This document shows, piece after piece, positions 34,457 to 44,580 of a stretch of 64,000 nt of DNA (position 1 is its first letter; each line of letters starts with the position of its first letter). Origin of the DNA: Actinospineispora acaciae DSM 45401 (GTDB lineage: Bacteria; Actinomycetota; Actinomycetes; Mycobacteriales; Pseudonocardiaceae); the NCBI RefSeq assembly GCF_000620785.1, contig NZ_JIAI01000002.1:428110-492109 (forward strand). Direction: 5' to 3'. The notes below the pieces were generated by a model. That model was not told the origin of the DNA, searched no databases, and saw nothing but the letters and a program-made list of their open reading frames with translations. A program made the position numbers and the translations under genes.

Positions 34457-35488
34457 GCGCGGGGGTTCGGCGGCGTGCAGGGCCGGGATCACCTCGGCGG
34501 CGAACAGCTTGCTGGCCTCGGCGAGCAGTTCGGGGTCGGCGTCGCGGGAGTGGCCGGCGATGACCAGGTGGGTCAGGCCGGTGTCCAGCAGGGCGGTGAG
34601 CCGGCGGACGCAGTGTTCGGGGGTGCCGATCACGGCGAAGCGGTCGACGAAGGCGGGGTCGCGCAGCGCGGCCCGGCCGGAGCCGAGCGTGGCGTGGCCG
34701 TGCGCGTCGTAGGCGTCGGTGATCTCGTTGACCGCCGCGCGGTCGGTTGAGGCCAGGCCGTGGGTGCCGCCGCGTTGCATGCCGGAGAAGCGCGCGAACA
34801 CGCTGAGGCTGCCCGCGACCAGGTCGTGCGCGGTCTCCGGGCGGGGGTGGCACACGGCGTTCACGTAGGCGCCGAACGAGATGGCGTCGGGGTCGAGGCC
34901 GGCCTCGGCGCGGGCCTGGCGGGCGACCCCGATCGCCCAGCGCACCCGGTCGGGGTCGGCGCCCACGGTGAACGACAGCCGGTCGGCGACGCGGGCGCCG
35001 GCGGCGATCGCCTTCGGGCCGGTGGCCGCCACGTCGACCGGGACCTTGGGCAGCCCGGTGTCGGTGATCCACGACATCCGGCTGGGGTAGCCGTCCAGGT
35101 CGACGGGCTGGCCGGCGAGGTAGCGCTGCAGGTGGCGCAGGTGGGCCTCGAAGTCGGGCACGGCGGCCGGACGGCGGCCGAGGTGGGACAGCGCGGAGTC
35201 GCCCCGGCCGATGCCGAGCACGGCCCGGCCGCCGGAGTACTGCTGAACCGTCGCGATCGCGGCGGCGGTGACCGCCGGGTGCCGGGTGACCGGGTTGGTG
35301 ACGCCGGTGCCCAGCCCGAGGGTGTCGGTCACGGTGGCGGCCATGGTCAGCACCGCGTACGGGTCGCCGGTGAGGTTCTGGCTGTCGGCCACCAGCAGGC
35401 CGTCCCAGCCGTGGTCCTCGGCCTGGCGGGCCAGCCGGGGCAGCTCGCGCGCGGAGGTGAAGCTGAGCATCCAGATCTCCGGGTGCAC
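34451..35488 (-). CDS. LLM-class flavin/F420-dependent oxidoreductase
   Basis: 345 residues, GTG start preceded by GAGAGGACC. TIM-barrel motifs of the luciferase-like family: ARQAEDHGWDGLLVADSQN, LGLGTGVTNPVTRHPAV, VLGIGRGDSALSHLGR, VIGTPEHCVRRLTALL. The order matches the Mer-like, F420-using branch better than FMN monooxygenases. It is third in an operon with an MFS transporter and an isochorismatase-like hydrolase, which suggests oxidation or reduction of a small imported nitrogenous compound. Confidence 0.75.
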   Translation of the reverse strand: MHPEIWMLSFTSARELPRLARQAEDHGWDGLLVADSQNLTGDPYAVLTMAATVTDTLGLGTGVTNPVTRHPAVTAAAIATVQQYSGGRAVLGIGRGDSALSHLGRRPAAVPDFEAHLRHLQRYLAGQPVDLDGYPSRMSWITDTGLPKVPVDVAATGPKAIAAGARVADRLSFTVGADPDRVRWAIGVARQARAEAGLDPDAISFGAYVNAVCHPRPETAHDLVAGSLSVFARFSGMQRGGTHGLASTDRAAVNEITDAYDAHGHATLGSGRAALRDPAFVDRFAVIGTPEHCVRRLTALLDTGLTHLVIAGHSRDADPELLAEASKLFAAEVIPALHAAEPPRG

Positions 35489-35508
35489 GGATGAGGTCCT
35501 CTCGTTGG

Positions 35509-36090
35509 TTACCGCCACTGTTCGCCCACCGCGTCCAGGGTGGTGACCCAGCCGAACGCGGTGCCGATGACCTTGAGCGCGTGCTCGTGGGTGGCCGTGT
35601 CCATGTCCGCGGTGGCGTCCGCGACGACGTGCGCGTTCAGGTTCGCGTACGCGGCGTCGCGGACGGTGGAGTCGACGCAGGTGCCGGTCAGGACGCCACA
35701 GAGCACCACAGTGTCGAGCCCGCGCTCGTGCAGCAGCGCCCGCAGCGGGGTGTCCCAGAACGCGCTGAACCTGGTCTTGGTGATCACCGGGTCGCCAGGG
35801 GCCGGGCGCAGCTCGTCGACGCCGTCGGCGTCCCATGAGCCCGGCGCGAGGTAGCCGCTCGCGACCAGCTCGGGGAACAGGTGCGCGACGATCGGGAAGT
35901 CGCCGACGTGCACGTGCCGGGTGTGCAGCACCGGCACGCCGGCCCGCCGGGCGAGGCCGACCAACCGCCGGCAGGGTTCGATCACGGCGGCCAGCGGGGT
36001 CACGTCGTAGCCGGCGCGCGCCCAGGAGCCGTCCGGGTGGCAGAAGCCGTTCTGCATGTCCACCACGACCAGCGCGGTGCGGCCGGTCAC
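35509..36090 (-). CDS. Isochorismatase-like cysteine hydrolase (amidase-type)
   Basis: 193 residues, typical length. Catalytic triad positions visible: Asp in VVVDMQNGF, Lys in ITKTRFSAF, Cys in GVLTGTCVDST with the usual cis-peptide context. These enzymes hydrolyse amides such as nicotinamide, ureidoacrylate or N-carbamoyl compounds, or vinyl ethers. GTG start at 36090 overlaps the stop of the transporter gene (GTGA). Pairing with a luciferase-like oxidoreductase recalls the RutA/RutB logic for pyrimidine rings. Confidence 0.8.
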   Translation of the reverse strand: MTGRTALVVVDMQNGFCHPDGSWARAGYDVTPLAAVIEPCRRLVGLARRAGVPVLHTRHVHVGDFPIVAHLFPELVASGYLAPGSWDADGVDELRPAPGDPVITKTRFSAFWDTPLRALLHERGLDTVVLCGVLTGTCVDSTVRDAAYANLNAHVVADATADMDTATHEHALKVIGTAFGWVTTLDAVGEQWR

Positions 36091-37529
36091 GGGGACACGT
36101 CCTCGAGCCGGCGGTTGCGGGTGCGCACGGTCAGCTGGGCCAGCGCCGCCGCCGCGACCAGGAACCCGCAGATGATCGCCAGCGCGGCCGGGGCGTGCAG
36201 CCGCTCCACGTTCTGCGCGATCAGGAACACCCCGATCCCGCCGCCGACGTGCCCGATCCCATCGGTGATGCCGAACGCGCCGGCGCGCATCCGGGTCGGG
36301 AAGCTCTCCGCGGTCAGCGCGTAGGTCGGCGCGAACCACAGGTTGTAGCCGAAGAAGATCAGCACCGAGCCCAGGAACGCCACCGGCATGCTGCCGCCGC
36401 TCGCGCCGACCAGGACCGCGCCCACGATCACGATCGCGGTGCCCACCGGCAGCCAGTGCTTGCGTTCCAGCGCCTCGACCACGAAGTAGCCGACGACCTC
36501 GGCGGCCAGGTAGCCGAACGTGCCGATGGCGACGATCATCCCGGCCTCGGACGGGGTGTACCGGACCGCGGACAGGATCGAGGTCAGCCCGGCGCCGAAG
36601 CCGTACACGGTGGTGTACGCCAGCACCCAGATCGCCGTGATGAGCAGGCACCTGCCCAGGTAGCGGCGGCTGGTGAACAGGTCGAGCAGCGAGCCTCGCC
36701 CGGCCGGCTCGGGCACCGAGGGCGCGGGGGCCGGGGTCGGCTCGCGAGGTGGCGTCCAGCCGCGCGAGCGCGCCCGGCGCTCCATGTCGACGATCACGGC
36801 GTCCGCCCTGGCCAGCTTGCCGCGCGCCAGCAGCCATCGTGGCGACTCCGGGAGCTTGAGCCGCAGCAGCAGCGCGACCAGCGCCAACAGCGCGCCGACG
36901 GCGTACATCCACCGCCATGCTCCCGGGTTGTCGGCGCTCGCGGCGGCGAACGGCAGGCCCTGCGGCCACGGCGCGGCGGGGGTGGTGAGCACCAGGCCCA
37001 GCCAGGTCGCGCCGGCCGCCCCGATGGCGGAGAGCACCAGCACCAGGGTGGTGAACCTGGCGCGGGCGGCCCGGGGCGCCACCTCGCTGATGTAGACGTT
37101 CACGATCGCGATGTCCGCGCCGACGCCCAGCCCGGTGATCGCCCGGGCCAGCACGAAGTGGGTGTAGTCGCCGGCCAGCGCGTTGTACAGCGAACCGAGG
37201 CCGGTGAGCAGCATGGTGAACATCAACATGTCTCGCCGGCCGAAGCGGTCGGCCAGCCGGCTGAGCACCACCGCGCCGACCGCGTAGCCCACCAGGTTGG
37301 CCAGCACCGGGGTGCCGAGCCAGTGCACGGCCGTCTCCGGCGCGCAGCCCGCCACGATGTCCAGGCAGGTCTGGATGAACGAGACGTTGATGTCGAAGAT
37401 GTCGTAGTAGGTGAACGCGGTGCCGATGCCGATCACCACGACGAACAACCGGGGCAGCGACCAGACGTCGATCCGGTCGAGCCTGCGCAGGTGTCCGCCG
37501 GCGTCGGTGGCGGGCGCTGTGTGAGTCAT
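36087..37529 (-). CDS. MFS transporter, sugar-porter-like/aromatic-acid type
   Basis: 480 residues, 12 predicted helices with a long central loop. Motifs: RLADRFGRRDMLMF after helix 2, ARAITGLGVGADIAIVNVYI, KLPESPRWLL after helix 6 (the sugar-porter PESPR signature), and AESFPTRMRAG. GGGAGG precedes the ATG at 37529. It leads a three-gene operon (transporter, cysteine hydrolase, LLM oxidoreductase) and diverges from the iclR-type regulator. Confidence 0.8.
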   Translation of the reverse strand: MTHTAPATDAGGHLRRLDRIDVWSLPRLFVVVIGIGTAFTYYDIFDINVSFIQTCLDIVAGCAPETAVHWLGTPVLANLVGYAVGAVVLSRLADRFGRRDMLMFTMLLTGLGSLYNALAGDYTHFVLARAITGLGVGADIAIVNVYISEVAPRAARARFTTLVLVLSAIGAAGATWLGLVLTTPAAPWPQGLPFAAASADNPGAWRWMYAVGALLALVALLLRLKLPESPRWLLARGKLARADAVIVDMERRARSRGWTPPREPTPAPAPSVPEPAGRGSLLDLFTSRRYLGRCLLITAIWVLAYTTVYGFGAGLTSILSAVRYTPSEAGMIVAIGTFGYLAAEVVGYFVVEALERKHWLPVGTAIVIVGAVLVGASGGSMPVAFLGSVLIFFGYNLWFAPTYALTAESFPTRMRAGAFGITDGIGHVGGGIGVFLIAQNVERLHAPAALAIICGFLVAAAALAQLTVRTRNRRLEDVSP

Positions 37530-37607
37530 GACGGCCTCCCGCACAAGAGAGTGCGTGCCGTCACACGCCCCTGTGAACTGCGCGAGCGGCGAACCTGGCT
37601 CGTATCC

Positions 37608-37640
37608 GAGACACTTGGGAGACACTTGGGGGACACTTGG
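37608..37640 (+). promoter_or_regulatory. Three tandem 11-bp repeats before the iclR-type gene
   Basis: GAGACACTTGG (37608-37618), GAGACACTTGG (37619-37629) and GGGACACTTGG (37630-37640) run head to tail, ending three bases before the GTG at 37644. Spacing of about one helical turn puts all copies on one face of the DNA. Likely an IclR binding array controlling this gene and the divergent transporter operon. Confidence 0.6.
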
Positions 37641-37643
37641 CGG

Positions 37644-38420
37644 GTGCGACCGAGCGAACAGGTGCCCAGCGCGACGCGGGCGTTGACGGTGCTGCGGATG
37701 CTGGCCGCCCAGCCGGGGCCGGTGCCCGCGGCCGTGATCGCGCGCGAGGTCGGGTTGCCCCGCTCGACGACGTATCACCTGCTCGCGGCCATGGCCGAGC
37801 AGGGTTTCGTCGCGCACCTCGCGGAGGAACGCCGGTGGGCGCTGGACGTCGCCGCGTTCGAGATCGGCTCGGCGTACCTGCGGCACCGCCCGCTGGAGCG
37901 GCTGGCCCGCCCGCTGCTGGCGCGGCTGGTCGACGCGGTCGGCGAGACCGCCCAGCTCGGGGTGCTGCACGGGCCGGACATCCTGTACCTGCTCAAGGAG
38001 CAGCCGCGCCGCCCGGTGCCGCTGATCAGCGACGTCGGGGTGCGGCTGCCCGGCGCGCTCACCGCGTCCGGGCGCGCGATCCTCGCCTACCTGCCCAGGG
38101 CACAGGTGCGCGCGCTGTTCCCGTCGCCGGCGGCGTTCGTGGACCGCACCGGCCGGGGCCCGCGCTCGCTGGCCCAGCTGCGCCGGCTGCTGGCCGAGGA
38201 CCGCCGCCGGGGCTGGTCGGACGAGGACGAGTGCGTGACCGAGGGGTTCGCCTCGGTGGCGGCCGCCGCGTTCGACCACGGCGGCCGGCCGGTCGCGGCC
38301 ATCGGCGTGACCTTCCCGCGCCCGTCCCGGGAGCCCGACCAGTGGCCCGCCGTGGCCGCCCAGGTGCGGACCGCGGCGGCGGCGCTGACCCGGCGGCTGC
38401 GCGGGCGCGAACCGTCCTGA
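37644..38420 (+). CDS. IclR-family transcriptional regulator
   Basis: 258 residues. Winged helix-turn-helix at the N-terminus (SATRALTVLRMLAAQPGPVP, then VIAREVGLPRSTTYHLLAAM) and the IclR effector domain (GETAQLGVLHGPDILYLL, ALTASGRAILAYL, DEDECVTEGFASVAAAAF). GTG start at 37644; the only purine stretch (GGGGGA) lies within the repeat array. It is divergent from the transporter/hydrolase/oxidoreductase operon, which it probably represses until an effector acid is present. Confidence 0.85.
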   Translation: MRPSEQVPSATRALTVLRMLAAQPGPVPAAVIAREVGLPRSTTYHLLAAMAEQGFVAHLAEERRWALDVAAFEIGSAYLRHRPLERLARPLLARLVDAVGETAQLGVLHGPDILYLLKEQPRRPVPLISDVGVRLPGALTASGRAILAYLPRAQVRALFPSPAAFVDRTGRGPRSLAQLRRLLAEDRRRGWSDEDECVTEGFASVAAAAFDHGGRPVAAIGVTFPRPSREPDQWPAVAAQVRTAAAALTRRLRGREPS

Positions 38421-38475
38421 GCGGGCGCCGTCATCGAGCTACCGGCGCGGTGGCCACCGCAATAGGCTCGCCGGC

Positions 38476-39108
38476 GTGACCGAGCTGCCCGAACCAGTCG
38501 ATGACCACCTGCGGCAACGCGCCTCGGACGCGGACCGGGAGCGGGTCGCGGCGGTGCTGCGCAACGCGACGGCCGAGGGCCGCCTGACCATGGGCGAGCT
38601 GGACGAACGGCTGGCCGCGCTGTACGCGACGAAGACCTACGGCGAGCTGGTGCCGTTCACCAGGGACCTGCCCGTGCCCGCGCAGCCCCCGGTGCCCGAG
38701 GCGTCTGCGGCGGCGGGCGCGGGCGCCGGCGTGGTCGGTACCCCCGCCTCCCGGCACGCGATAGCCGTGATGTCCGGCTTCCGGTACAAGGGCGACTGGG
38801 TGGTTCCGACCAGCATGACCGCGTTCGCCTTCTGGGGCGGCGGGGAGATCGACCTGCGGTACGCGCGGTTCACCGGGCCGGAGACGACCATCCGGTGCAC
38901 GGCGATCATGGGCGGGGTCTCGATCACCGTGCCGGAGGACATCACCGTGCGCGTGGACGGCGTCGGCATCATGGGCGGCTTCGACCGAGGCGGCGCCGGC
39001 GAGGGGCCGCCCGGGGCGCCGGTCGTGCGCATCACCGGTTTCGCGTTCTGGGGCGGGGTCGACGTGCGACGCAAGAAGCGCAAGCAGCGGCCCCAGATCG
39101 AGGGGTGA
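38476..39108 (+). CDS. DUF1707 protein with LiaF-like C-terminal domain
   Basis: 210 residues. The N-terminal DUF1707/SHOCT-like helix pair ([39 protein letters not shown]) is followed by an Ala/Pro-rich linker and a beta-rich LiaF-like domain ([46 protein letters not shown]). Actinobacterial members are cytoplasmic-side cell-envelope stress proteins of unclear detail. It ends 125 bp before the hut operon and seems unrelated to it. Confidence 0.8.
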   Translation: MTELPEPVDDHLRQRASDADRERVAAVLRNATAEGRLTMGELDERLAALYATKTYGELVPFTRDLPVPAQPPVPEASAAAGAGAGVVGTPASRHAIAVMSGFRYKGDWVVPTSMTAFAFWGGGEIDLRYARFTGPETTIRCTAIMGGVSITVPEDITVRVDGVGIMGGFDRGGAGEGPPGAPVVRITGFAFWGGVDVRRKKRKQRPQIEG

Positions 39109-39122
39109 GGGCGGGCGCCCGA

Positions 39123-39156
39123 CCCGGTGATGTCTGGTATCTGAGACGGAACCGGG
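39123..39156. promoter_or_regulatory. Symmetric 34-bp dyad ahead of the hut operon
   Basis: CCCGGT-gat-GTCT, an 8-bp centre, then AGAC-gga-ACCGGG: both arm pairs and both 3-bp spacers mirror each other. It lies 15 bp after the DUF1707 stop and 78 bp before hutU. With no T-run it is either a hut operator or a weak terminator. Confidence 0.45.
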
Positions 39157-39233
39157 GGCTCGGCCCTGGCCTCCGGCGGGCGGGGCGGCAATGCTCGGGC
39201 CGAGATCGTCCGTGGCAAGACGGGAGTGACGAG

Positions 39234-40895
39234 ATGAGCGAACCACGACAGGTCCGAGCCCCCCGGGGCAGCGCGCTCACCGCGAGGAGCTGGCAGACCG
39301 AGGCGCCGCTGCGGATGCTCCAGAACAACCTGGACCCGGAGGTCGCCGAGCGGCCGGACGCGCTGGTGGTCTACGGCGGCACCGGGCGCGCCGCCCGGGA
39401 CTGGGCCAGCTTCGACGCCATGGTCAGGACGCTGACCACGCTCGCGGACGACGAGACGATGCTGGTGCAGTCCGGGCGGCCGGTCGGCGTGCTGCGGACC
39501 CACGAGTGGGCGCCCCGGGTGCTGATCGCGAACTCCAACCTGGTCGGTGACTGGGCGAACTGGCCGGAGTTCCGCCGGCTGGAGCACCTCGGGCTGACCA
39601 TGTACGGCCAGATGACGGCCGGGTCGTGGATCTACATCGGCACCCAGGGCATCGTGCAGGGCACCTACGAGACGTTCGCGGCCGTCGCGGAGAAGCGGTT
39701 CGGCGGCACCCTGGCCGGCACGCTCACGCTGACCGCCGGCTGCGGCGGGATGGGCGGCGCGCAGCCGCTGGCGGTCACGCTCAACGACGGCGTCTGCCTG
39801 ATCGTGGACGTGGACGAGACCCGGCTGCGGCGCCGGGTGGAGCACCGCTACCTCGACGAGGTCGCCCCGGACCTGGACGCGGCGATCGAACGCTGCGAGC
39901 GCGCGAAGCGGGAGCGGCGCGCGCTGTCGGTCGGGGTGGTGGGCAACGGCGCCTGGGTGTTCCCCGAGCTGCTCCGGCGGGGCGTGGAGATCGACATCGT
40001 GACCGACCAGACCAGCGCGCACGACCCGCTGAGCTACCTGCCCGAGGGCATCGACCTGGACGACTGGGGCGACTACGCGGAGAAGAAGCCGCAGGAGTTC
40101 ACCGACCGGGCGCGCGCCTCGATGGCCAAGCACGTGGAGGCGATGGTCGGGTTCGCCGACGCCGGCGCCGAGGTGTTCGACTACGGCAACTCCATCCGGG
40201 ACGAGGCGCGCCAGGGCGGGTTCGACCGGGCGTTCGCCTACCCGGGCTTCGTGCCGGCGTACATCCGGCCGCTGTTCTGCGAGGGCAAGGGGCCGTTCCG
40301 GTGGGTGGCGCTGTCCGGCGACCCGAAGGACATCGCGGCCACCGACCGCGCGGTGCTGGAGCTGTTCGGAGACAACGACAGGCTGCAGCGGTGGATCCGC
40401 GCGGCCCAGGACCGGATCGCCTTCCAGGGCCTGCCGGCGCGGATCTGCTGGCTGGGGCACGGCGAGCGGGACCGGGCCGGGCTGCGGTTCAACGAGCTGG
40501 TGGCCTCCGGCGAGATCAGCGCGCCGATCGCGATCGGCCGCGACCACCTGGACGGCGGGTCGGTGGCCTCGCCGTACCGGGAGACCGAGGCGATGGCCGA
40601 CGGCTCGGACGCGATCGCGGACTGGCCGCTGCTCAACGCGATGCTGAACACCGCCAGCGGCGCGACCTGGGTGTCCATCCACCACGGCGGTGGGGTGGGC
40701 ATCGGGCGCAGCATCCACGCCGGCCAGGTGAGCGTGGCCGACGGCACCGAGCTGGCCGCGCGCAAGCTGGCCAGGGTGCTGGACAACGACCCGGCCACCG
40801 GGGTGCTGCGGCACGTCGACGCCGGCTACGAGCTGGCCGGTCAGGTCGCCGAGGAGCACGGGATCCGGGTTCCCATCCAGGAAACGGACTCATGA
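39234..40895 (+). CDS. hutU: Urocanate hydratase
   Basis: 553 residues, full length. Clear family signatures: [36 protein letters not shown] (NAD-binding region with the active-site Cys area), [33 protein letters not shown] and [11 protein letters not shown]. It converts urocanate to imidazolonepropionate in histidine breakdown. Start ATG at 39234 with GGGAG upstream. It is first in a four-gene operon with 4-bp overlaps; the histidase gene hutH is not in the window. Confidence 0.97.
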   Translation: MSEPRQVRAPRGSALTARSWQTEAPLRMLQNNLDPEVAERPDALVVYGGTGRAARDWASFDAMVRTLTTLADDETMLVQSGRPVGVLRTHEWAPRVLIANSNLVGDWANWPEFRRLEHLGLTMYGQMTAGSWIYIGTQGIVQGTYETFAAVAEKRFGGTLAGTLTLTAGCGGMGGAQPLAVTLNDGVCLIVDVDETRLRRRVEHRYLDEVAPDLDAAIERCERAKRERRALSVGVVGNGAWVFPELLRRGVEIDIVTDQTSAHDPLSYLPEGIDLDDWGDYAEKKPQEFTDRARASMAKHVEAMVGFADAGAEVFDYGNSIRDEARQGGFDRAFAYPGFVPAYIRPLFCEGKGPFRWVALSGDPKDIAATDRAVLELFGDNDRLQRWIRAAQDRIAFQGLPARICWLGHGERDRAGLRFNELVASGEISAPIAIGRDHLDGGSVASPYRETEAMADGSDAIADWPLLNAMLNTASGATWVSIHHGGGVGIGRSIHAGQVSVADGTELAARKLARVLDNDPATGVLRHVDAGYELAGQVAEEHGIRVPIQETDS

Positions 40896-42082
40896 CGTTC
40901 GACGGGCTGTGGGACGAGCTGGCGCCGGTCGGTCGGGACGCGGGCAGCGGTGGTTACCGCCGGTTCGCGTGGACCCGTACGGACGGTGAGCTGCGCGAAT
41001 GGTTCACCGGGGAGGCGCGGCGGCGGTCGCTGGACGTCATGAGCGACCGGGGCGGCAACCTGTGGGCCTGGCTGGGTGACCCGGACGCCGACGGGCCGGG
41101 GCTGGTGGTGGGCAGCCACCTGGACTCGGTGCCGGACGGCGGCGCGTTCGACGGCCCGCTCGGCGTGGTGTCCGCGTTCGCGGCGTTGGACGCGCTGCGC
41201 GAGTCCGGCTGGCGCCCGAGCCGGCCGCTGGCGATCGCGGCGTTCTCCGACGAGGAGGGCGCCCGGTTCGGGGTGGCCTGCGCCGGCAGCCGGATCATCA
41301 CCGGCGCGCTGGACGCGGACCGGGCCCGCTCGCTGGCGGACGTGGACGGCACCACGATGGCGGAGGCGATGGCGGCCGCCGGGCACGACCCGGCGCGGGT
41401 CGGGCGGGACGACGAGGCGCTGCGCCGGGTCGGGACGTTCGTCGAGCTGCACATCGAGCAGGGCAAGGGGCTGGTCGACGGCGACGCGGCGGTCGGGGTG
41501 GCGAGCGCCATCTGGCCGCACGGGCGGTGGCGGCTGGACCTGCGCGGGCGGGCCGACCACGCCGGCACCACCCGGCTCGCGGACCGCTCGGACCCGATGC
41601 TCGACCTGGCCGCCGCCATCGCGAAGGCCCGCGCCGCCGCGGCCGAGCACGACGCGCTGGCCACCATCGGCAAGCTCGCCGTGCACCCGAACGGCGTGAA
41701 CGCCATCCCGTCGGCGGTGACCGCATGGCTGGACGCCCGAGGCCCTGTCGAGGCGGACGTCAGGAAGGTGGTGGCCGCCGTGGGCGCCGCCGCCGGGGTG
41801 ACGCCGGCCGAGGAGTCGTGGACCTCGGCCACCGCGTTCGACGCCGAACTGCGGGACAGGCTCGCGCGCGTGCTGGCCGGCGCCGACGGAAAGCCGGCCC
41901 CCGTGCTCCCCACCGGGGCCGGGCACGACGCCGGCATCCTGTCCGCCGCCGGCATCCCGACCGCCATGCTGTTCGTCCGCAACCCGACGGGCGTGTCCCA
42001 CGCGCCCGACGAGCACGCCGAGCCGGCCGACTGCCACCACGGCGTGCGCGCGCTGGCCCAGGTGCTGGAGAACCTGGCGTGA
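40892..42082 (+). CDS. M20-family amidohydrolase (allantoate/N-carbamoyl-amino-acid hydrolase type) in the hut operon
   Basis: 396 residues. Metal-binding motifs of the hydantoinase/carbamoylase group: [52 protein letters not shown], and terminal [11 protein letters not shown] and GVSHAPDE. It overlaps hutU and hutF by 4 bp each. These enzymes cut the terminal amide of N-carbamoyl or related N-acyl amino acids. Since HutF makes N-formylglutamate and no hutG is seen here, this protein may remove the formyl group; that is inference from position. Confidence 0.85.
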   Translation: MTFDGLWDELAPVGRDAGSGGYRRFAWTRTDGELREWFTGEARRRSLDVMSDRGGNLWAWLGDPDADGPGLVVGSHLDSVPDGGAFDGPLGVVSAFAALDALRESGWRPSRPLAIAAFSDEEGARFGVACAGSRIITGALDADRARSLADVDGTTMAEAMAAAGHDPARVGRDDEALRRVGTFVELHIEQGKGLVDGDAAVGVASAIWPHGRWRLDLRGRADHAGTTRLADRSDPMLDLAAAIAKARAAAAEHDALATIGKLAVHPNGVNAIPSAVTAWLDARGPVEADVRKVVAAVGAAAGVTPAEESWTSATAFDAELRDRLARVLAGADGKPAPVLPTGAGHDAGILSAAGIPTAMLFVRNPTGVSHAPDEHAEPADCHHGVRALAQVLENLA

Positions 42083-43401
42083 CCTGGTTCTGCGAGCACG
42101 CCTGGCTCGACGACGGCGTCCGGGCGAACGTGCGGGTGGTCGCGGACGCGGGGCGGATCACGGCGGTCACCGCCGGCGCGGACCCGGCGCCCGGCGACAC
42201 CAGGCTGGCCGGCCTGGTGCTGCCCGGGTTCGCCAACGCGCACAGCCACGCCTTCCACCGCGCGCTGCGCGGGCGCACGCACGACAGGGGCGGCACGTTC
42301 TGGACGTGGCGGGAGCGGATGTACGCCGTCGCGCAGCGGCTCGACCCGGACGGCTACCTCGCGCTGGCCCGAGCGGCGTACGCGGAGATGGCGCTGGCCG
42401 GGGTCACGGCGGTCGGCGAGTTCCACTACCTGCACCACGGCCCGGGCGGGACCCCGTACCACGACCCGAACGCCATGGGCCGCGCGCTCATCGCGGCCGC
42501 CGCCGACGCCGGGATCCGGCTGACCCTGCTGGACGCCTGCTACCTCGCGGGCGGGCTCACCGCCGGCGGCCACACCCCGCCGGACCCGGTCCAAAAAAGG
42601 TTCGCCGACGCCGACGCCGCCGCATGGGCCGAACGGGTCGCGGAACTGGCCGACAGCGACACCGTACGGATCGGCGCCGCCGTGCACTCCGTGCGCGCCG
42701 TCCCCGCGGACCAGCTCGCGCCCGTACTCACCGCCGCCCGTGACCGGCCGCTGCACGCGCACCTCTCCGAGCAGCCCGCCGAGAACGAGGCCTGCCTGGC
42801 GCACTACCGGCAGACCCCGACCGCGCTGCTGGCCGCCCACGGAGTCCTCGGCGAACACACCACCGCCGTCCACGCCACCCACCTGACCAGCGAGGACATC
42901 CGGCGGCTGGGCGGCTCGCGGACGACCGTGTGCGCCTGCCCGACCACCGAGGCCGACCTCGGCGACGGCATCGGCCCGTTCCGCGCGCTGGCCGACGCCG
43001 GCTCCCCGCTGGCCGTGGGCAGCGACCAGCACGCGCACACCGACCTGCTCACCGAGGCGCGGCTGGTCGAGTCCTACGAGCGGCTGGCCCACCGCGAGCG
43101 CGGCCGGTTCACCCCGCCGGCGCTGGTCGCCGCGCTGACCGAGGCCGGCCAGGCGAGCATCGGCTGGCCCGACGCCGGCCGCATCGCCCCCGGCCGGCGC
43201 GCCGACCTGGTCGCCGTCGCGCTGGACACCGCGCGCACCGCGGGCACAACGCCCGAGCAGGCCGTGCTGGTCGCCACCGCACCCGACGTGCACACCGTGA
43301 TCGTCGACGGACGCCAGGTCGTCACCGCCGGACGCCACCTGCTCGGAGACGTCGGAGCACACCTGAGGACCGCCATCGAACCGCTGTGGGAGAAACCATG
43401 A
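42079..43401 (+). CDS. hutF: Formimidoylglutamate deiminase
   Basis: 440 residues, amidohydrolase superfamily. HSH metal motif in [51 protein letters not shown], and late Asp in [12 protein letters not shown]. It converts N-formimino-L-glutamate to N-formyl-L-glutamate and ammonia, the five-step branch of histidine degradation. GTG start overlaps the previous stop, and the end overlaps hutI by ATGA. An A6 run at 42593-42598 is intact in frame. Confidence 0.93.
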   Translation: MTWFCEHAWLDDGVRANVRVVADAGRITAVTAGADPAPGDTRLAGLVLPGFANAHSHAFHRALRGRTHDRGGTFWTWRERMYAVAQRLDPDGYLALARAAYAEMALAGVTAVGEFHYLHHGPGGTPYHDPNAMGRALIAAAADAGIRLTLLDACYLAGGLTAGGHTPPDPVQKRFADADAAAWAERVAELADSDTVRIGAAVHSVRAVPADQLAPVLTAARDRPLHAHLSEQPAENEACLAHYRQTPTALLAAHGVLGEHTTAVHATHLTSEDIRRLGGSRTTVCACPTTEADLGDGIGPFRALADAGSPLAVGSDQHAHTDLLTEARLVESYERLAHRERGRFTPPALVAALTEAGQASIGWPDAGRIAPGRRADLVAVALDTARTAGTTPEQAVLVATAPDVHTVIVDGRQVVTAGRHLLGDVGAHLRTAIEPLWEKP

Positions 43402-44558
43402 GCACGCTCGTCACCGGCATCGCCGAGCTGGTCACCAACGACCCGGCCCAGGGCGAGGGTCCGCTGGGCCTGCTCACCGACGCCGCGCTGGTGGTCGACG
43501 ACGACCACATCGCCTGGGTCGGGCCGGCCGCCCGCGCCCCCGATGCCGACGACCGCGTGGACGTCGACGGCCGCGCGGTACTGCCCGGGTTCGTGGACAG
43601 CCACACCCACCTGGTGTTCGCCGACGAGCGGGCCGCCGAGTTCGAGGCGCGCATGTCCGGCGCCCGCTACGACGGCGGCGGCATCGCCTCCACGGTGCGC
43701 GCCACCCGGGCGGCCGACGACGCCACGCTGCGCGCACGCCTGAACCAACTGGTCGCCGAGGCCCGCGCCCAGGGCACCACCACGATCGAGGTCAAGAGCG
43801 GGTACGGGCTGAACATCGCCGACGAGGAGCGCGCGCTGCGGCTGGCCGGCGAGGTCACCACCGAGACGACGTACCTGGGCGCCCACATCGTCGCGCCCGA
43901 GTACGCCGGCAAGGTGGACGAGTACGTCGAGCTGGTCACCGGGCCGATGCTGGCCGCCTGCGCGCCGCACGCCCGCTGGGTCGACGTGTTCTGCGAGCCC
44001 GCGTCCCCCCACGCCTTCGACGCCGACGCCAGCCGCGTGATCCTGCAAGCCGGCCGCGCCGCCGGGCTGGACCTGAGGCTGCACGGCAACCAGCTCTCCG
44101 AGGGACCCGGCGTGCGCCTGGGCGTCGAGCTGGGCGCCGCGAGCGTGGACCACTGCACGTTCCTGTCCGACGCCGACGTCGACGCGCTGGCCGGCGGCGA
44201 CACGGTGGCCACCCTGCTGCCCGGCGTGGAGTTCTCCACCCGCCAGCCCTACCCGGACGCGCGCCGGCTGCTCGACGCCGGCGCCACCGTGGCGCTGGCC
44301 ACCGACTGCAACCCCGGCACCTGCTACACCTCGTCCATGCCGTTCTGCATCGCGCTGGCCGTCCGCGAGATGCGCATGACGCCCGTCGAGGCGGTCCAGG
44401 CGGCCACCCTGGGCGCGGCCCGGGCGCTGCGCCGCGACGACGTCGGCCACCTGCGCATCGGCGCGCGGGCCGACCTCGCGCTCCTGAACGCCCCCTCCTA
44501 CCGCCACCTGGCCTACCGCCCCGGAGTCCCGCTCGCCCGCACCCTGGAGCTCCCCTAG
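43398..44558 (+). CDS. hutI: Imidazolonepropionase
   Basis: 386 residues. Zinc motif in [17 protein letters not shown], substrate-binding EVKSGYGLN and [20 protein letters not shown], and [15 protein letters not shown] are diagnostic. It opens imidazolonepropionate to N-formimino-glutamate, the step before HutF. Last gene of the hutU-M20-hutF-hutI operon; 79 bp separate it from the alkB promoter region. Confidence 0.96.
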   Translation: MSTLVTGIAELVTNDPAQGEGPLGLLTDAALVVDDDHIAWVGPAARAPDADDRVDVDGRAVLPGFVDSHTHLVFADERAAEFEARMSGARYDGGGIASTVRATRAADDATLRARLNQLVAEARAQGTTTIEVKSGYGLNIADEERALRLAGEVTTETTYLGAHIVAPEYAGKVDEYVELVTGPMLAACAPHARWVDVFCEPASPHAFDADASRVILQAGRAAGLDLRLHGNQLSEGPGVRLGVELGAASVDHCTFLSDADVDALAGGDTVATLLPGVEFSTRQPYPDARRLLDAGATVALATDCNPGTCYTSSMPFCIALAVREMRMTPVEAVQAATLGAARALRRDDVGHLRIGARADLALLNAPSYRHLAYRPGVPLARTLELP

Positions 44559-44580
44559 CAACTTTACATCGGACTATCTC

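Noticed and set aside
37608..37640. Tandem repeats considered as a minimal CRISPR or transposon end
   Set aside because: No spacers, only three 11-bp units, no cas or transposase genes; position before an iclR-type start fits a regulator site.
42592..42600. Run of six A in hutF, possible programmed frameshift or phase-variable tract
   Set aside because: The zero frame reads CAA AAA AGG, not the A AAA AAG register needed for -1 slippage, and the intact frame gives a full-length HutF. The alternate frame is a shadow.
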